From NCBI GenBank assembly GCA_017517805.1, contig JAFWYD010000014.1, positions 1-47,245 on the forward strand: a stretch of DNA of 47,245 bases, given 5' to 3'. Position numbers and translations under genes: made by a program. Each line of letters opens with the position of its first letter. The stretch's first letter is position 1. Of this stretch, positions 32,708 to 40,600 are shown piece by piece. The notes under the pieces were generated by a model. That model had not been told where the DNA came from. It worked only from the letters and a program-made list of their open reading frames with translations, and did not search any database. This DNA comes from Akkermansia sp. (lineage in GTDB: Bacteria > Verrucomicrobiota > Verrucomicrobiia > Verrucomicrobiales > Akkermansiaceae).

Positions 32708-33385
32708 TTATTCAGCCTTGGATTCCTGAGACTCGGCGGAGTTTTCAGCAACTTCCGGTCTGGGCAGCTGAGCCTCCTCGCGGGCATCGGCAATGATATG
32801 CACGCACTCCAGGCCGGCTCTTTCCACCTGGTTGATAAGTTTGCGGGCGCGGGATGCCAGGAACATGTAGAACAAATAAGCCGGAATCGCCAACGCAATA
32901 CCAGAGGCAGAAAGCATCAGCGCCTGCTGCAGCGTCTCGGCCACTACCGGGGCAGCAGCCGCGCCATCCGTCACTCCCGGCTGCTCGTAAAAATCCACCA
33001 GAGCCAGCAGCGTGCCCAGTACACCCAGCAGGGGCATCACCGTGGCACATACCAGAAGCGTGCGCACGTTGCGCTCAATGCGGTAAACCTCCACCTCACT
33101 CGCTTCCAGGGCAATTTCGCGCAACTCGTGGCGCGATAAGCGGGGACGACTCAGAACGGCCTCCACCACACGGGCCATGGGGCCGGGCAGCTGGCGGGCC
33201 TCGTGCAGGCACTCATCGTACTGCCCGGAGCGCAGCAGGGCCGACAGGCCGCGCAGGAAATCGCCGGAGTTGATATTGATACGGTGGAAGTAGAACAGAC
33301 GTTCGGCCAACACAGCCAGGGCCAGAACGGCAAAAAAGAGGATGAGCCAGAACATGGGGCCCATGGAAATAATCATCTCGCGCAT
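32708..33385 (-). CDS. ExbB/TolQ/MotA-family proton-channel protein
   Basis: 225 residues. Three membrane segments: about 10-27, 108-128 with VCATVMPLLGVLGTLLALV, and 152-174 with ALMLSASGIALAIPAYLF. These match the conserved ExbB blocks, including the polar residues that line the channel (a Ser replaces one usual Thr). A cytoplasmic domain lies between helices 1 and 2. It should form the pentameric stator with the ExbD-like protein and power envelope work by proton motive force. The tail (EVAENSAESQESKAE) is acidic and low-complexity. Confidence 0.9.
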   Translation of the reverse strand: MREMIISMGPMFWLILFFAVLALAVLAERLFYFHRININSGDFLRGLSALLRSGQYDECLHEARQLPGPMARVVEAVLSRPRLSRHELREIALEASEVEVYRIERNVRTLLVCATVMPLLGVLGTLLALVDFYEQPGVTDGAAAAPVVAETLQQALMLSASGIALAIPAYLFYMFLASRARKLINQVERAGLECVHIIADAREEAQLPRPEVAENSAESQESKAE

Positions 33386-33416
33386 ATATATCAGTCTCTA
33401 GGTGGTAAGGGGTTAA

Positions 33417-33450
33417 GCCCCCACCCGGCAGTTTCCAGCCAGGAGGGGGC
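33417..33450 (-). terminator. Strong hairpin between serS and exbB
   Basis: GCCCCCTCCTGGC (33438-33450) pairs with GCCGGGTGGGGGC (33417-33429), 12 of 13 positions (one G-U), loop 8. No U-run follows (TTAACCCCTT), so it may be a weak terminator or a processing or stability element in a serS-exbB transcript. Confidence 0.5.
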
Positions 33451-33459
33451 ATTCAGGAA

Positions 33460-34743
33460 TCAGGATTTCGGGGTAATGCGTTCGGCACCGAAATAGGGCA
33501 CCAGGGCTGCCGGAATCTTCACCGAGCCATCGGGCTGCTGGCACTGCTCCAGCAAGGCCACATACAGGCGGGGCAGCGCCGTGCCGGAGCCATTCAGCGT
33601 GTAGGGCGTGCGAATCTTGCCATCGGCATCCTTGTAGCGCAGCTTCATGCGGCGTGCCTGGTAATCCGTGAAGCAGGAGCAGCTGGAAACCTCCAGGTAC
33701 TTACCCTGGCCGGGAGCCCAGACCTCAATATCGTAGGTCTTGGCGGAAGAGAAGCCCACATCACCCGTGCAAAGCTCGATGACTCGGTAGTGCAGCCCGA
33801 GTTTCTGCAGAATGCTCTCGGCGTGACTGGTGAGCTTCTCCAGCTCGGCAAAGCCCTCTTCGGGGCGGCAGATTTCCACGAGCTCCACCTTGTCGAACTG
33901 GTGCACACGAATCATCCCCTTGTTCTCGCGCCCGGCAGAGCCGGCCTCGCGGCGGAAGCAGGGGGTGTAGGCTGTCATCTTGATGGGCAGGTCGGCATCC
34001 TTGAAAATCTGGTCGCGGCAAAGGTTCGTGACCGGCACCTCTGCAGTAGGTACGAGGAACATGCTGTTCTCCTCCAACCCATACATATCTTCTTCAAACT
34101 TGGGCAGCTGGCCGGTGCCATACATGCATTCGCGCTTCACGATGAAGGGAACGCCCACCTCCTGGTATCCATTCTCCTGGGTCTGGGTATCGAGCAGGAA
34201 GTTGATGAGCGCACGCTCCAGGCGGGCCCCCAGACCGCGGTACACAATAAAGCCGGAGCCGGAGATGCGGGCCGAGTCCTCAAAGTTCAGCAGTCCCAGG
34301 CTGGTACCCAGCTCCACGTGGTCCTTAGGCTCAGCGATTTCGGGTTTGGAGCCCCACACGCGCAGCTCGGGGTTGGCAGATTCATCCTCGCCCACGGGGG
34401 CGGCATCATGCGGCATGTTCGGGATAGCCAGCAGCAGGGCCTCCTGCTCCTCCGCAGCGGCAGAGGCCACGGCATCAAGCTCCTTGATGCGGTCGCCCAC
34501 CTCGCTCATGCGCTTCTTGAGCGCCTCGGCCTCCTCGCGGCGGCCTTCCTTCATCATCTGCCCGATGAGCTTGGATGAGCTGTTACGCTCCTGGGAAAGA
34601 GCCTGCTTTTCCGTCTCTGCGCTACGGCGCTTCACATCACACTCAAGCACCTTATCCACAAGCATCCAGTGGTCTCCACCACGCAGACGCACTCGTTCCT
34701 TCACATATTCGGGATTCTCCCTGACAACACGGATATCTAGCAT
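33460..34743 (-). CDS. serS: Seryl-tRNA synthetase
   Basis: 427 residues. An N-terminal antiparallel coiled coil (about 30-110) grips the long arm of tRNA-Ser; the class II core has TAEVPVTNL, motif 2 FRREAGSAGRENKGMIRVHQ, and motif 3 LNGSGTALPRLYVALLEQ. Full length and intact. TTGACT (34780-34785) and TATAGA (34755-34760) with a long 19-base spacer are a weak promoter candidate. The exbB gene follows after 74 bases. Confidence 0.96.
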   Translation of the reverse strand: MLDIRVVRENPEYVKERVRLRGGDHWMLVDKVLECDVKRRSAETEKQALSQERNSSSKLIGQMMKEGRREEAEALKKRMSEVGDRIKELDAVASAAAEEQEALLLAIPNMPHDAAPVGEDESANPELRVWGSKPEIAEPKDHVELGTSLGLLNFEDSARISGSGFIVYRGLGARLERALINFLLDTQTQENGYQEVGVPFIVKRECMYGTGQLPKFEEDMYGLEENSMFLVPTAEVPVTNLCRDQIFKDADLPIKMTAYTPCFRREAGSAGRENKGMIRVHQFDKVELVEICRPEEGFAELEKLTSHAESILQKLGLHYRVIELCTGDVGFSSAKTYDIEVWAPGQGKYLEVSSCSCFTDYQARRMKLRYKDADGKIRTPYTLNGSGTALPRLYVALLEQCQQPDGSVKIPAALVPYFGAERITPKS

Positions 34744-34896
34744 AACACGCTTATTCTATACCATAGCACCGCAGATTCAAGTCAAAACTGCGTTATCTCT
34801 TGCTCAGGGGAGCTGTTTAAGCGTGTCAATCTACCCTTCACGGGGCCTTGTCGCCCAGGAATGACAGCAGAACGCTTCAGCCAGGTCCCATTAGCG

Positions 34897-34925
34897 TTGA
34901 CAAAGGCAGGCAAAACCGCTAAACT
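34897..34925 (+). promoter_or_regulatory. Promoter of zupT, predicted leaderless
   Basis: Perfect TTGACA (34897-34902) and TAAACT (34920-34925), spacer 17. GCGCGC, 6 bases, separates the -10 from the ATG at 34932. Confidence 0.7.
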
Positions 34926-34931
34926 GCGCGC

Positions 34932-35735
34932 ATGCTCACAGGCATACAGGAGAATCTGCTGCTGGGCGGGGGGCTTTCGCTCCTGGCCGGTCTCAGCACC
35001 GGCATCGGTGCTGCCCTGGCCTTGTTTGTCAAGCGCACCGATACGCGCATGCTCACCTTTGCGCTGGGTGCCAGCGCCGGAGTCATGGTGTACATCTCCT
35101 TCATGGAGCTGATGCCTGCCGCTGGTGAGATGCTGGCCGAATCTTCCCAATGGGTGACCACGCTGGCCTTTTTCGGGGGCATGGCACTAGCCTGCCTCAT
35201 CGACCGAATGATTCCCGAGGACGAAAACCCGCACGAAATCCCGGACCCGGGATGTCTGGATTGCGTGAAAGCCACCGGTGAATTTGCCGGCAACGCCAAG
35301 TTGCGCCGCTCGGCCCTGCTCTTCACCCTGGCCATCGCCATCCACAACTTCCCCGAAGGTATTGCCACAGTTGCCTCCGCTTTTGACGACACAGGCATTG
35401 CCACCTCAGTAGCCCTGGCTGTAGCAATACACAACATCCCGGAAGGCATTGCCGTGGCGCTTCCCCTGCTCTACGGTACCGGCAACCGCCGCAAAGCCTT
35501 CGGCTGGGCCACACTCTCCGGCCTGGCAGAACCACTGGGAGCCATCGTAGGCATGCTGATTCTGCTCCCCTTCCTGAGCCCCACTCTGCTGGCCGTTTTG
35601 TTTGCCACCGTGGCAGGAATCATGGTCTACATATCCTTCGATGAACTCCTGCCCATGGCCGAACGCTGGGGGCACCACCACCTGAGCATCTACGGTGTTG
35701 CCACCGGCATGCTGATTATGGCACTCGTGCTGTAA
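34932..35735 (+). CDS. zupT: ZIP-family zinc (divalent metal) transporter
   Basis: 267 residues, eight membrane segments. The two metal-site helices carry AIAIHNFPEGIA and AVAIHNIPEGIAVA, the HNxPEG signature of ZupT. STGIGAALALFVKR and the loop between helices 3 and 4 (DENPHEIPDPGCLDCVK, with potential metal ligands) are also present. Imports zinc and perhaps iron or manganese. No Zur-like palindrome was recognised upstream. Confidence 0.94.
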   Translation: MLTGIQENLLLGGGLSLLAGLSTGIGAALALFVKRTDTRMLTFALGASAGVMVYISFMELMPAAGEMLAESSQWVTTLAFFGGMALACLIDRMIPEDENPHEIPDPGCLDCVKATGEFAGNAKLRRSALLFTLAIAIHNFPEGIATVASAFDDTGIATSVALAVAIHNIPEGIAVALPLLYGTGNRRKAFGWATLSGLAEPLGAIVGMLILLPFLSPTLLAVLFATVAGIMVYISFDELLPMAERWGHHHLSIYGVATGMLIMALVL

Positions 35736-35743
35736 AAAGGGGG

Positions 35744-36338
35744 TCACGATACTGCCCGCATGGCGGCCATCGTATCAGCAGAGCCCACGCCGCTATCAAT
35801 ATCGACCCCATCCGGCCGGCACAAGTGCAGCATCCGCTGCAAGCGTCACCTCCATACGCCCGGAAAGAATCCACGGGTGCGGGAAACGCAGTTTCCTCAG
35901 CAGGGAAGCCTTACCACATTCCACCATGTAGCAGCAGCAGAACGCTTCCCATGCATCGATTTCAGCCTGCATGCACTCTACGGTTGCATCTTCCGGAACA
36001 CGCAGCGTGCGGATGACACGTTGCACACCAATCGCGGCAGCTTCGTCCGTATCCTGCCCGCCAGCCAGCTGGGCCAGATGCAGGTCCGCCTGCCCCATAA
36101 TCTCCAGAATCTCCGCTGCACTCTGGCGGGCAAACACGCCCACGCGTTTCATGAACGCACTCTTCATGTGACCCGCATGCCGTGGGGTCACAAATCTGGG
36201 GCTCCCCAGGCAGAAATTGAACCCCACATACTCGGCACCATACGCAGCGGCGCAATCTACGGAGCCGGTATAGGTCTGGCCGCACACTTTAATAAAGGGA
36301 TGCCGGCGTTTTCTTCTGCTGGTATGGTCTGTATTCAT
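35744..36338 (-). pseudogene. trpF-like (phosphoribosylanthranilate isomerase) gene with 3' frameshift
   Basis: From the ATG at 36338 the frame reads FIKVCGQTYTGSVDCAAAYG, VGFNFCLGSPRFV, VGVFARQ and LHLAQLAGGQD, all TrpF blocks, and stops at 35796 after PAGWGRY. Removing one base near 35811-35822 (CCGGCCGG on either strand) restores the expected C-terminus RPDGVDIDSGVGSADTMAA and a stop at 35744-35746, 197 residues in all, normal TrpF length. This is a genuine frameshift or a sequence error. The segment normally holding the catalytic Asp and the GGTGK-like loop reads AFCCCYMVECGKAS, so activity is doubtful even when repaired. Cys in KVCGQT (general base) is kept. Confidence 0.75.
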
Positions 36339-36354
36339 TGTTCTGATTTTCTGG

Positions 36355-36395
36355 ATAAAATAAAAACGCCCGGGCTTGCGGGGAAGCCTGAGCGT
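36355..36395 (-). terminator. Terminator hairpin in the trpF-like leader (attenuator)
   Basis: On the minus strand, ACGCTCAGGCTT (36384-36395) pairs with AAGCCCGGGCGT (36366-36377), 11 of 12 positions, loop CCCCGC, followed by TTTTTATTTTAT. It ends 16 bases before the trpF-like ATG, and no minus-strand gene precedes it within 1 kb, so it is not a gene-end terminator. Confidence 0.8.
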
Positions 36396-36450
36396 CGATT
36401 TTCTTTTCTGTGATGTGCGCCACTACTGCGGCACTGGTGATAAGCTTCCC
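36381..36450 (-). promoter_or_regulatory. Possible antiterminator pairing in the trpF-like leader
   Basis: GGGAAGCTT (36442-36450) can pair over 9 positions (one G-U) with AGGCTTCCC (36381-36389). The latter includes part of the terminator's 5' arm, so the two structures exclude one another. The segment begins 10 bases after the leader-peptide stop codon. Confidence 0.6.
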
Positions 36451-36460
36451 GGTGTCTTCC

Positions 36461-36505
36461 TTACAGCGCGTAATAATAATACATAGCGGAGGGGCTATGC
36501 ATCAT
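36461..36505 (-). CDS. Putative leader peptide with four tandem Tyr codons
   Basis: Reading from the ATG at 36505: MMHSPSAMYYYYAL, stop TAA at 36461-36463. The four Tyr codons (36470-36481) come just before the stop, as amino-acid-specific codon runs do in pheL, hisL and similar attenuator peptides. A longer in-frame version could start at 36592 (43 residues, MEYAVYSACHGW...). No strong ribosome-binding site is seen. TTGCCA-17-TACCCT, and further up TTGTGA-16-TAATGT, are possible promoters. The region 36339-36666 holds no other gene. Confidence 0.55.
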   Translation of the reverse strand: MMHSPSAMYYYYAL

Positions 36506-36626
36506 CGCGTGACTGGAAGCAGGGGAAATCATCTGCACGCAGGGTACTACACTCTCCCACCCATGGCAAGCACTATATACGGCATATTCCATTTTCCGGC
36601 TGATTAACTGCAGAATCACATTATTT

Positions 36627-36655
36627 TTGACTCCGAGGCTCACAAGGTGTATACT
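36627..36655 (+). promoter_or_regulatory. Promoter of the small lipoprotein gene
   Basis: TTGACT (36627-36632) and TATACT (36650-36655), spacer 17, 11 bases before the ATG at 36667. It lies back to back with the trpF-like leader. Confidence 0.7.
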
Positions 36656-36666
36656 GTTCCGGACAT

Positions 36667-37065
36667 ATGCATCCCCGACTTTCTTCAGCGCAGCTCCTGG
36701 GTCCGGCACTCCTGCTGAGTTCCTGCGCCACCATCTTCTCCGGAACTCACGATGAAGTAGAAGTCAAAATATCCGACCCGGAGGCTCGATTGGTGATTGA
36801 TGGGAAACCTCTGGGAAACGGAACTCAAGTCGTTGACCTGACAAAGTATGAAGACCACATCATCGAGGTCATTCCCACGAAGGGAGCCCCCCGGCGGGTG
36901 AATCTGAGCCCCACCCCCAATATCCTGGTCCTGCTCAACGCCATCATACCAGGTGGGACCATCGCTACCCTCATCGACTGCCTTACCGGAGCCGCCTTCA
37001 ACCTCTCCGATGATTCGGTTGAGTTTGACTTCTCCCGCCCGGATGGCAGCCAGTATGGCGAATAG
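36667..37065 (+). CDS. Small lipoprotein, PEGA-like
   Basis: 132 residues. The lipoprotein signal ends LLLSSCATIFSGT, Cys20 being the likely lipid site. A PEGA-like beta segment follows (VKISDPEARLVIDGKPLGNG), then a hydrophobic stretch (NILVLLNAIIPGGTIATLID) that could be a membrane hairpin, and a final strand. 'CATIFsGt' lipoproteins of this type are common in envelopes and uncharacterised. The GNAT gene follows after 21 bases. Confidence 0.75.
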   Translation: MHPRLSSAQLLGPALLLSSCATIFSGTHDEVEVKISDPEARLVIDGKPLGNGTQVVDLTKYEDHIIEVIPTKGAPRRVNLSPTPNILVLLNAIIPGGTIATLIDCLTGAAFNLSDDSVEFDFSRPDGSQYGE

Positions 37066-37086
37066 CATACCATCATACTCACGCTG

Positions 37087-37647
37087 ATGAAGCTCTCTGT
37101 CAACATCATCCCGCAGCTCACCTTCCGGCATTTCCAGGAAATGGAAGCTCTGGAACGGCTGTATTACGATGCCGGATTCATCACCCCGGCAGAAGAAACC
37201 TGGCGCTGGTACCTGCACCACCCGCACAGCACCGTGGCGGCCGCCATCAATGGGAAGCTGGTCGCTTTTGTCAATCTCTTTCCCGTGCTGCCGGAGGTGT
37301 ATGAAGCGCTGAAAGCTGGGCATTTCAATGACCATTTCATGGAGCTGGAGCATGTGGCACCACTCTGCGCCACGCCGCTTCACATGTTCCTGAGCTGCGT
37401 GGTGGTACACCACGATTTCCGTGGCAGAGGCCTCACCCGTCAGCTATTGCGGGAAGCCGTCAAGCCCTATGCCGGCCTGCCCTGCACAGGAGTGATTACC
37501 GATAATGTGACGGCAGACGGCTGCGCCTTCTCCGCACGCTACGGCTTCACCCGCCTGCGCCGTTCCGACCACGATTCGTGGATTTACGAGCAAGCCTGGC
37601 CCGATTTTGTCAAACGGGTAACAGGTTGCTCCCCCTGGGCTCTGTAA
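37087..37647 (+). CDS. GNAT-family N-acetyltransferase
   Basis: 186 residues. The acetyl-CoA site is SCVVVHHDFRGRGLTRQLL (Q/RxxGxG/A form, RGRGLT). ADGCAFSARYGFTRLRRS is motif B. The N-terminal FRHFQEMEALERLYYD forms the usual first helices. The acceptor substrate cannot be told. Probably co-transcribed with the upstream lipoprotein gene. It converges with the adhesin gene, whose stop is 18 bases away with no visible terminator. Confidence 0.88.
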   Translation: MKLSVNIIPQLTFRHFQEMEALERLYYDAGFITPAEETWRWYLHHPHSTVAAAINGKLVAFVNLFPVLPEVYEALKAGHFNDHFMELEHVAPLCATPLHMFLSCVVVHHDFRGRGLTRQLLREAVKPYAGLPCTGVITDNVTADGCAFSARYGFTRLRRSDHDSWIYEQAWPDFVKRVTGCSPWAL

Positions 37648-37665
37648 CCGTCACCTTCCCCCCCT

Positions 37666-40600
37666 TCAGGCCCGGCGGCGGCGGGCAAGCAGCGCGGTAA
37701 GGGCCAGCAGGCTCAGCGTTGTGGTGGCAGGTTCCGGCACCAGTCCCGGTATCAGTTGCAGATAGACCACCCTGGCCTCAGAGTCATACACCAGTACCGT
37801 ATCCGAGTTCACATAGTCATTGCCGGTAACATAGCGGTCTGCCCGGGTATAGTAGACACCGGAGCCGGACTTAGCGGTAACGGCTTCATCGTTCCCATAC
37901 CCGAAGGTCACGCTGCCTACATCGCTGAAGAGAACCACCTGGGCCCCCACCGGAACATCCAGCGTCGTTTTAAGCGTTATCTGGTTATTCCTCATGGTGT
38001 TCAGGGTCAGAGAGCCACCCAGCAGGCTGATATGCGACTGATTGGCCTCATAGGTGGAACCACCGGCCAATGTAAGCCCGCCAGCAGTCTTTACCGCACC
38101 GGCAGCCTGCTGGTTGATGGCGATCTTGGTATCGAATTGTTCCCTGTATTCCGGGACACCACTGCCAACCTCGGTGTACTCGCCGACAATCTGTGCGGCG
38201 TTGGAAAGAGTAACATCCTCCGGAGTAAGCGAGACAGCAGCCTTCAACTCGTTAAGGTTATAGGCGTAATCCGTCTCAATCAGGCTCACGGAAAGGACAG
38301 CCCCCGCCGACACGCTCACCGCGCCATCCGAAATAAGAGCCGCCCCAGTACCATGGGAAGGAGTACCCCCCTCAGCCAGTGCAGGCACCACGCCAGTAGA
38401 GCGCAGGTGCAGCGATTCGCTGGCAGCAATGGATACATTACCGCCGATATTGACGGAGGCCTGCTGGCCGGACACATCAATGCTGCCATCAATGAACGAA
38501 CCAGTCTTCACCTGAATGGCTGCCTTATCACCCTCTACCCGGAAGTCACCGGTATAATCCACCATGGAATCAAATGAAGCAACAGTCCCCTTGCCAGAGG
38601 CATCGGAAACCACCACGGCACCGGTGCCGCTGAGCACCCTGGATTGGGAGCTTATGCCGGCTTCACCGGTTCCGCTCAGCAGGAATGTACCATTGGCCCC
38701 CAGGGAGGTAGAAGCCGCCTTGTAGCCATTTCCCTCCATGTGCAGCACTCGCTCTGTCGTTCCCGTGCCTTCAATAATGACATCACCCTGGATGTCATCG
38801 GCCACTGAGGCAAGCGTAGTCACCAGGCGGTCGTCCCCGCAATCCGTCTTGACTGTGACTCGCAGGTCTGCAGCGGCCTCAAGCACAACCTTACTCTTGC
38901 CGGAAGCCGTATCCCCCAGACCAGATTCGCTCTGCACATCTACCACACCGCGGGTGATGTGGGTGCCGCCTGTGTATGAGGAATCACCGCGCAGAACCAG
39001 GGTGCCGTCACCGGAATGCAGCACACCGCCCGAAACATCCTTACCGGCATCCGAGATATCGCCATTGAGCACCACGGTGGCTGACTGCCCCACGGCAGAA
39101 ATAAGAGCCGCCGTCCGGCCATCCGTCAAGGCGTGGGGCCCATTTTCCGTTGCCGTATGTGCCGACCATTGTTCATCGCCGGAACCGCTAAGTTTAATGT
39201 CATTGTCAAGTACGGTCTCCGCATCACCATAACCGAGGGTATATGACAACATAAGGGAAGCGCCATCGTTCACGACAACATCACCAGAGCCCACCGTACC
39301 CCAGCCACGCAGGCGGAGCGTGCCCTTCGCAACCTTCGTGCCGCCCGTGTAGGTGTTAACCTGGTCAAGCACCAGTGTACCGGCTCCCACCTTATGCAGC
39401 ATGGCAGCGCCAGAAAGAACGCCGGAATAGGAAGCCTCATTGTAACCGGCATCGGAGAGCCAGGTCACAGCCGTGTTCTTCACAGATTCCCAGTCGTTCT
39501 TCTTCACCAGCAGCATCTTGTTGCGGTCAATGTCCGCCCCGGCCTCATAGGCCGTGCCGTCGGCATACAGAGCATCCACGGCAATGGACTTCAGGTTATG
39601 CGTATCAATTTCCACATACTCCACCGTGTCCCCCGTCTTCTTGCTGTGGGCGCCAACGTAATTTGCCAGCACACCATTGAGCGCGCCTTCCACACCTATG
39701 GTCATCACTCCGCCATCGGCCGTACCATTGTTGTAGATATGGGTGCCATGCCCCAGATAAAGCTCAGCATCTGCGCTGTCCCAGACGATATCACCCGCGC
39801 CTGCCACACCCGCGGTTACCTCGGTCATCCCCTTTTTGAATAACGAGGCCTCGCCGGTTCCCAACAGGTAGAGACGCCCCTTCTGCAGCTGGGTACCGCC
39901 GGTGTAGGTGTTGCTGCTGCCGGAGATATAGTGAACCCCGGAGCCATCCTTGACAAGACTGCCGGCAGTGCTGCCGTCGCTGATCAAGCCACTGAATACC
40001 GCATAGCCGAAGCCCGTCGTCCCAAGGAACTGGTCGTAGGACTGCTTCTCATCCATGTATTTTCCATAATAGACAGAACCGCTTTCTGTTTCCAGCGTCA
40101 GCGTGCTGCCATTCAGACTCACCGTGCCGGCACCGCTCAAGGAACGCAGCGTCAGGGCGGTCGCCCCCAGGCCTGTGGCGTTCAGTCTCAGTTCTGCACC
40201 GGCAGCCAGCACCACATCCGTCTCGGCGGCGGTGTCTCCCTGGGCAAACCCAAAAGACCCCTGCTGCACCAATATCGTACCGGTCGTCTTCTCATCGACC
40301 TTCTCCACCGAGCGGGTGATAAAATCACCTGACCCCAGCTTGGTGAGGGTATACCCCGCCAGCTTTACGGAATCCATATAGAGAGCCTCCTGCGCTACTA
40401 CCTTAACGGAAGCATTGTCGGTGAGCTCCACATGCGGAAGGTAAATCTTATTTACCTCGTCATTTGTATCATTCGAGGTCTGCGTGCTTTGCCCCATGTA
40501 GAGAGCCCCCTTGCCATCCACACCATTGCCGCAAATCTTCACATTGAAGTCCAGACCAGCCTTGCCGGGAGTATCCGGATCCAGCCCCGTTATCGAGAAA

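Noticed and set aside
36470..36484. ATT microsatellite with no function
   Set aside because: Possible for the codon run alone, but the adjoining stop codon, competing stems and orphan terminator make a leader more likely; kept as a finding with this doubt stated.
37666..37740. C-terminal autotransporter beta-barrel on the adhesin
   Set aside because: The end is a PEP-CTERM-type helix and Arg cluster, and no barrel-like amphipathic strands with a terminal aromatic are present.
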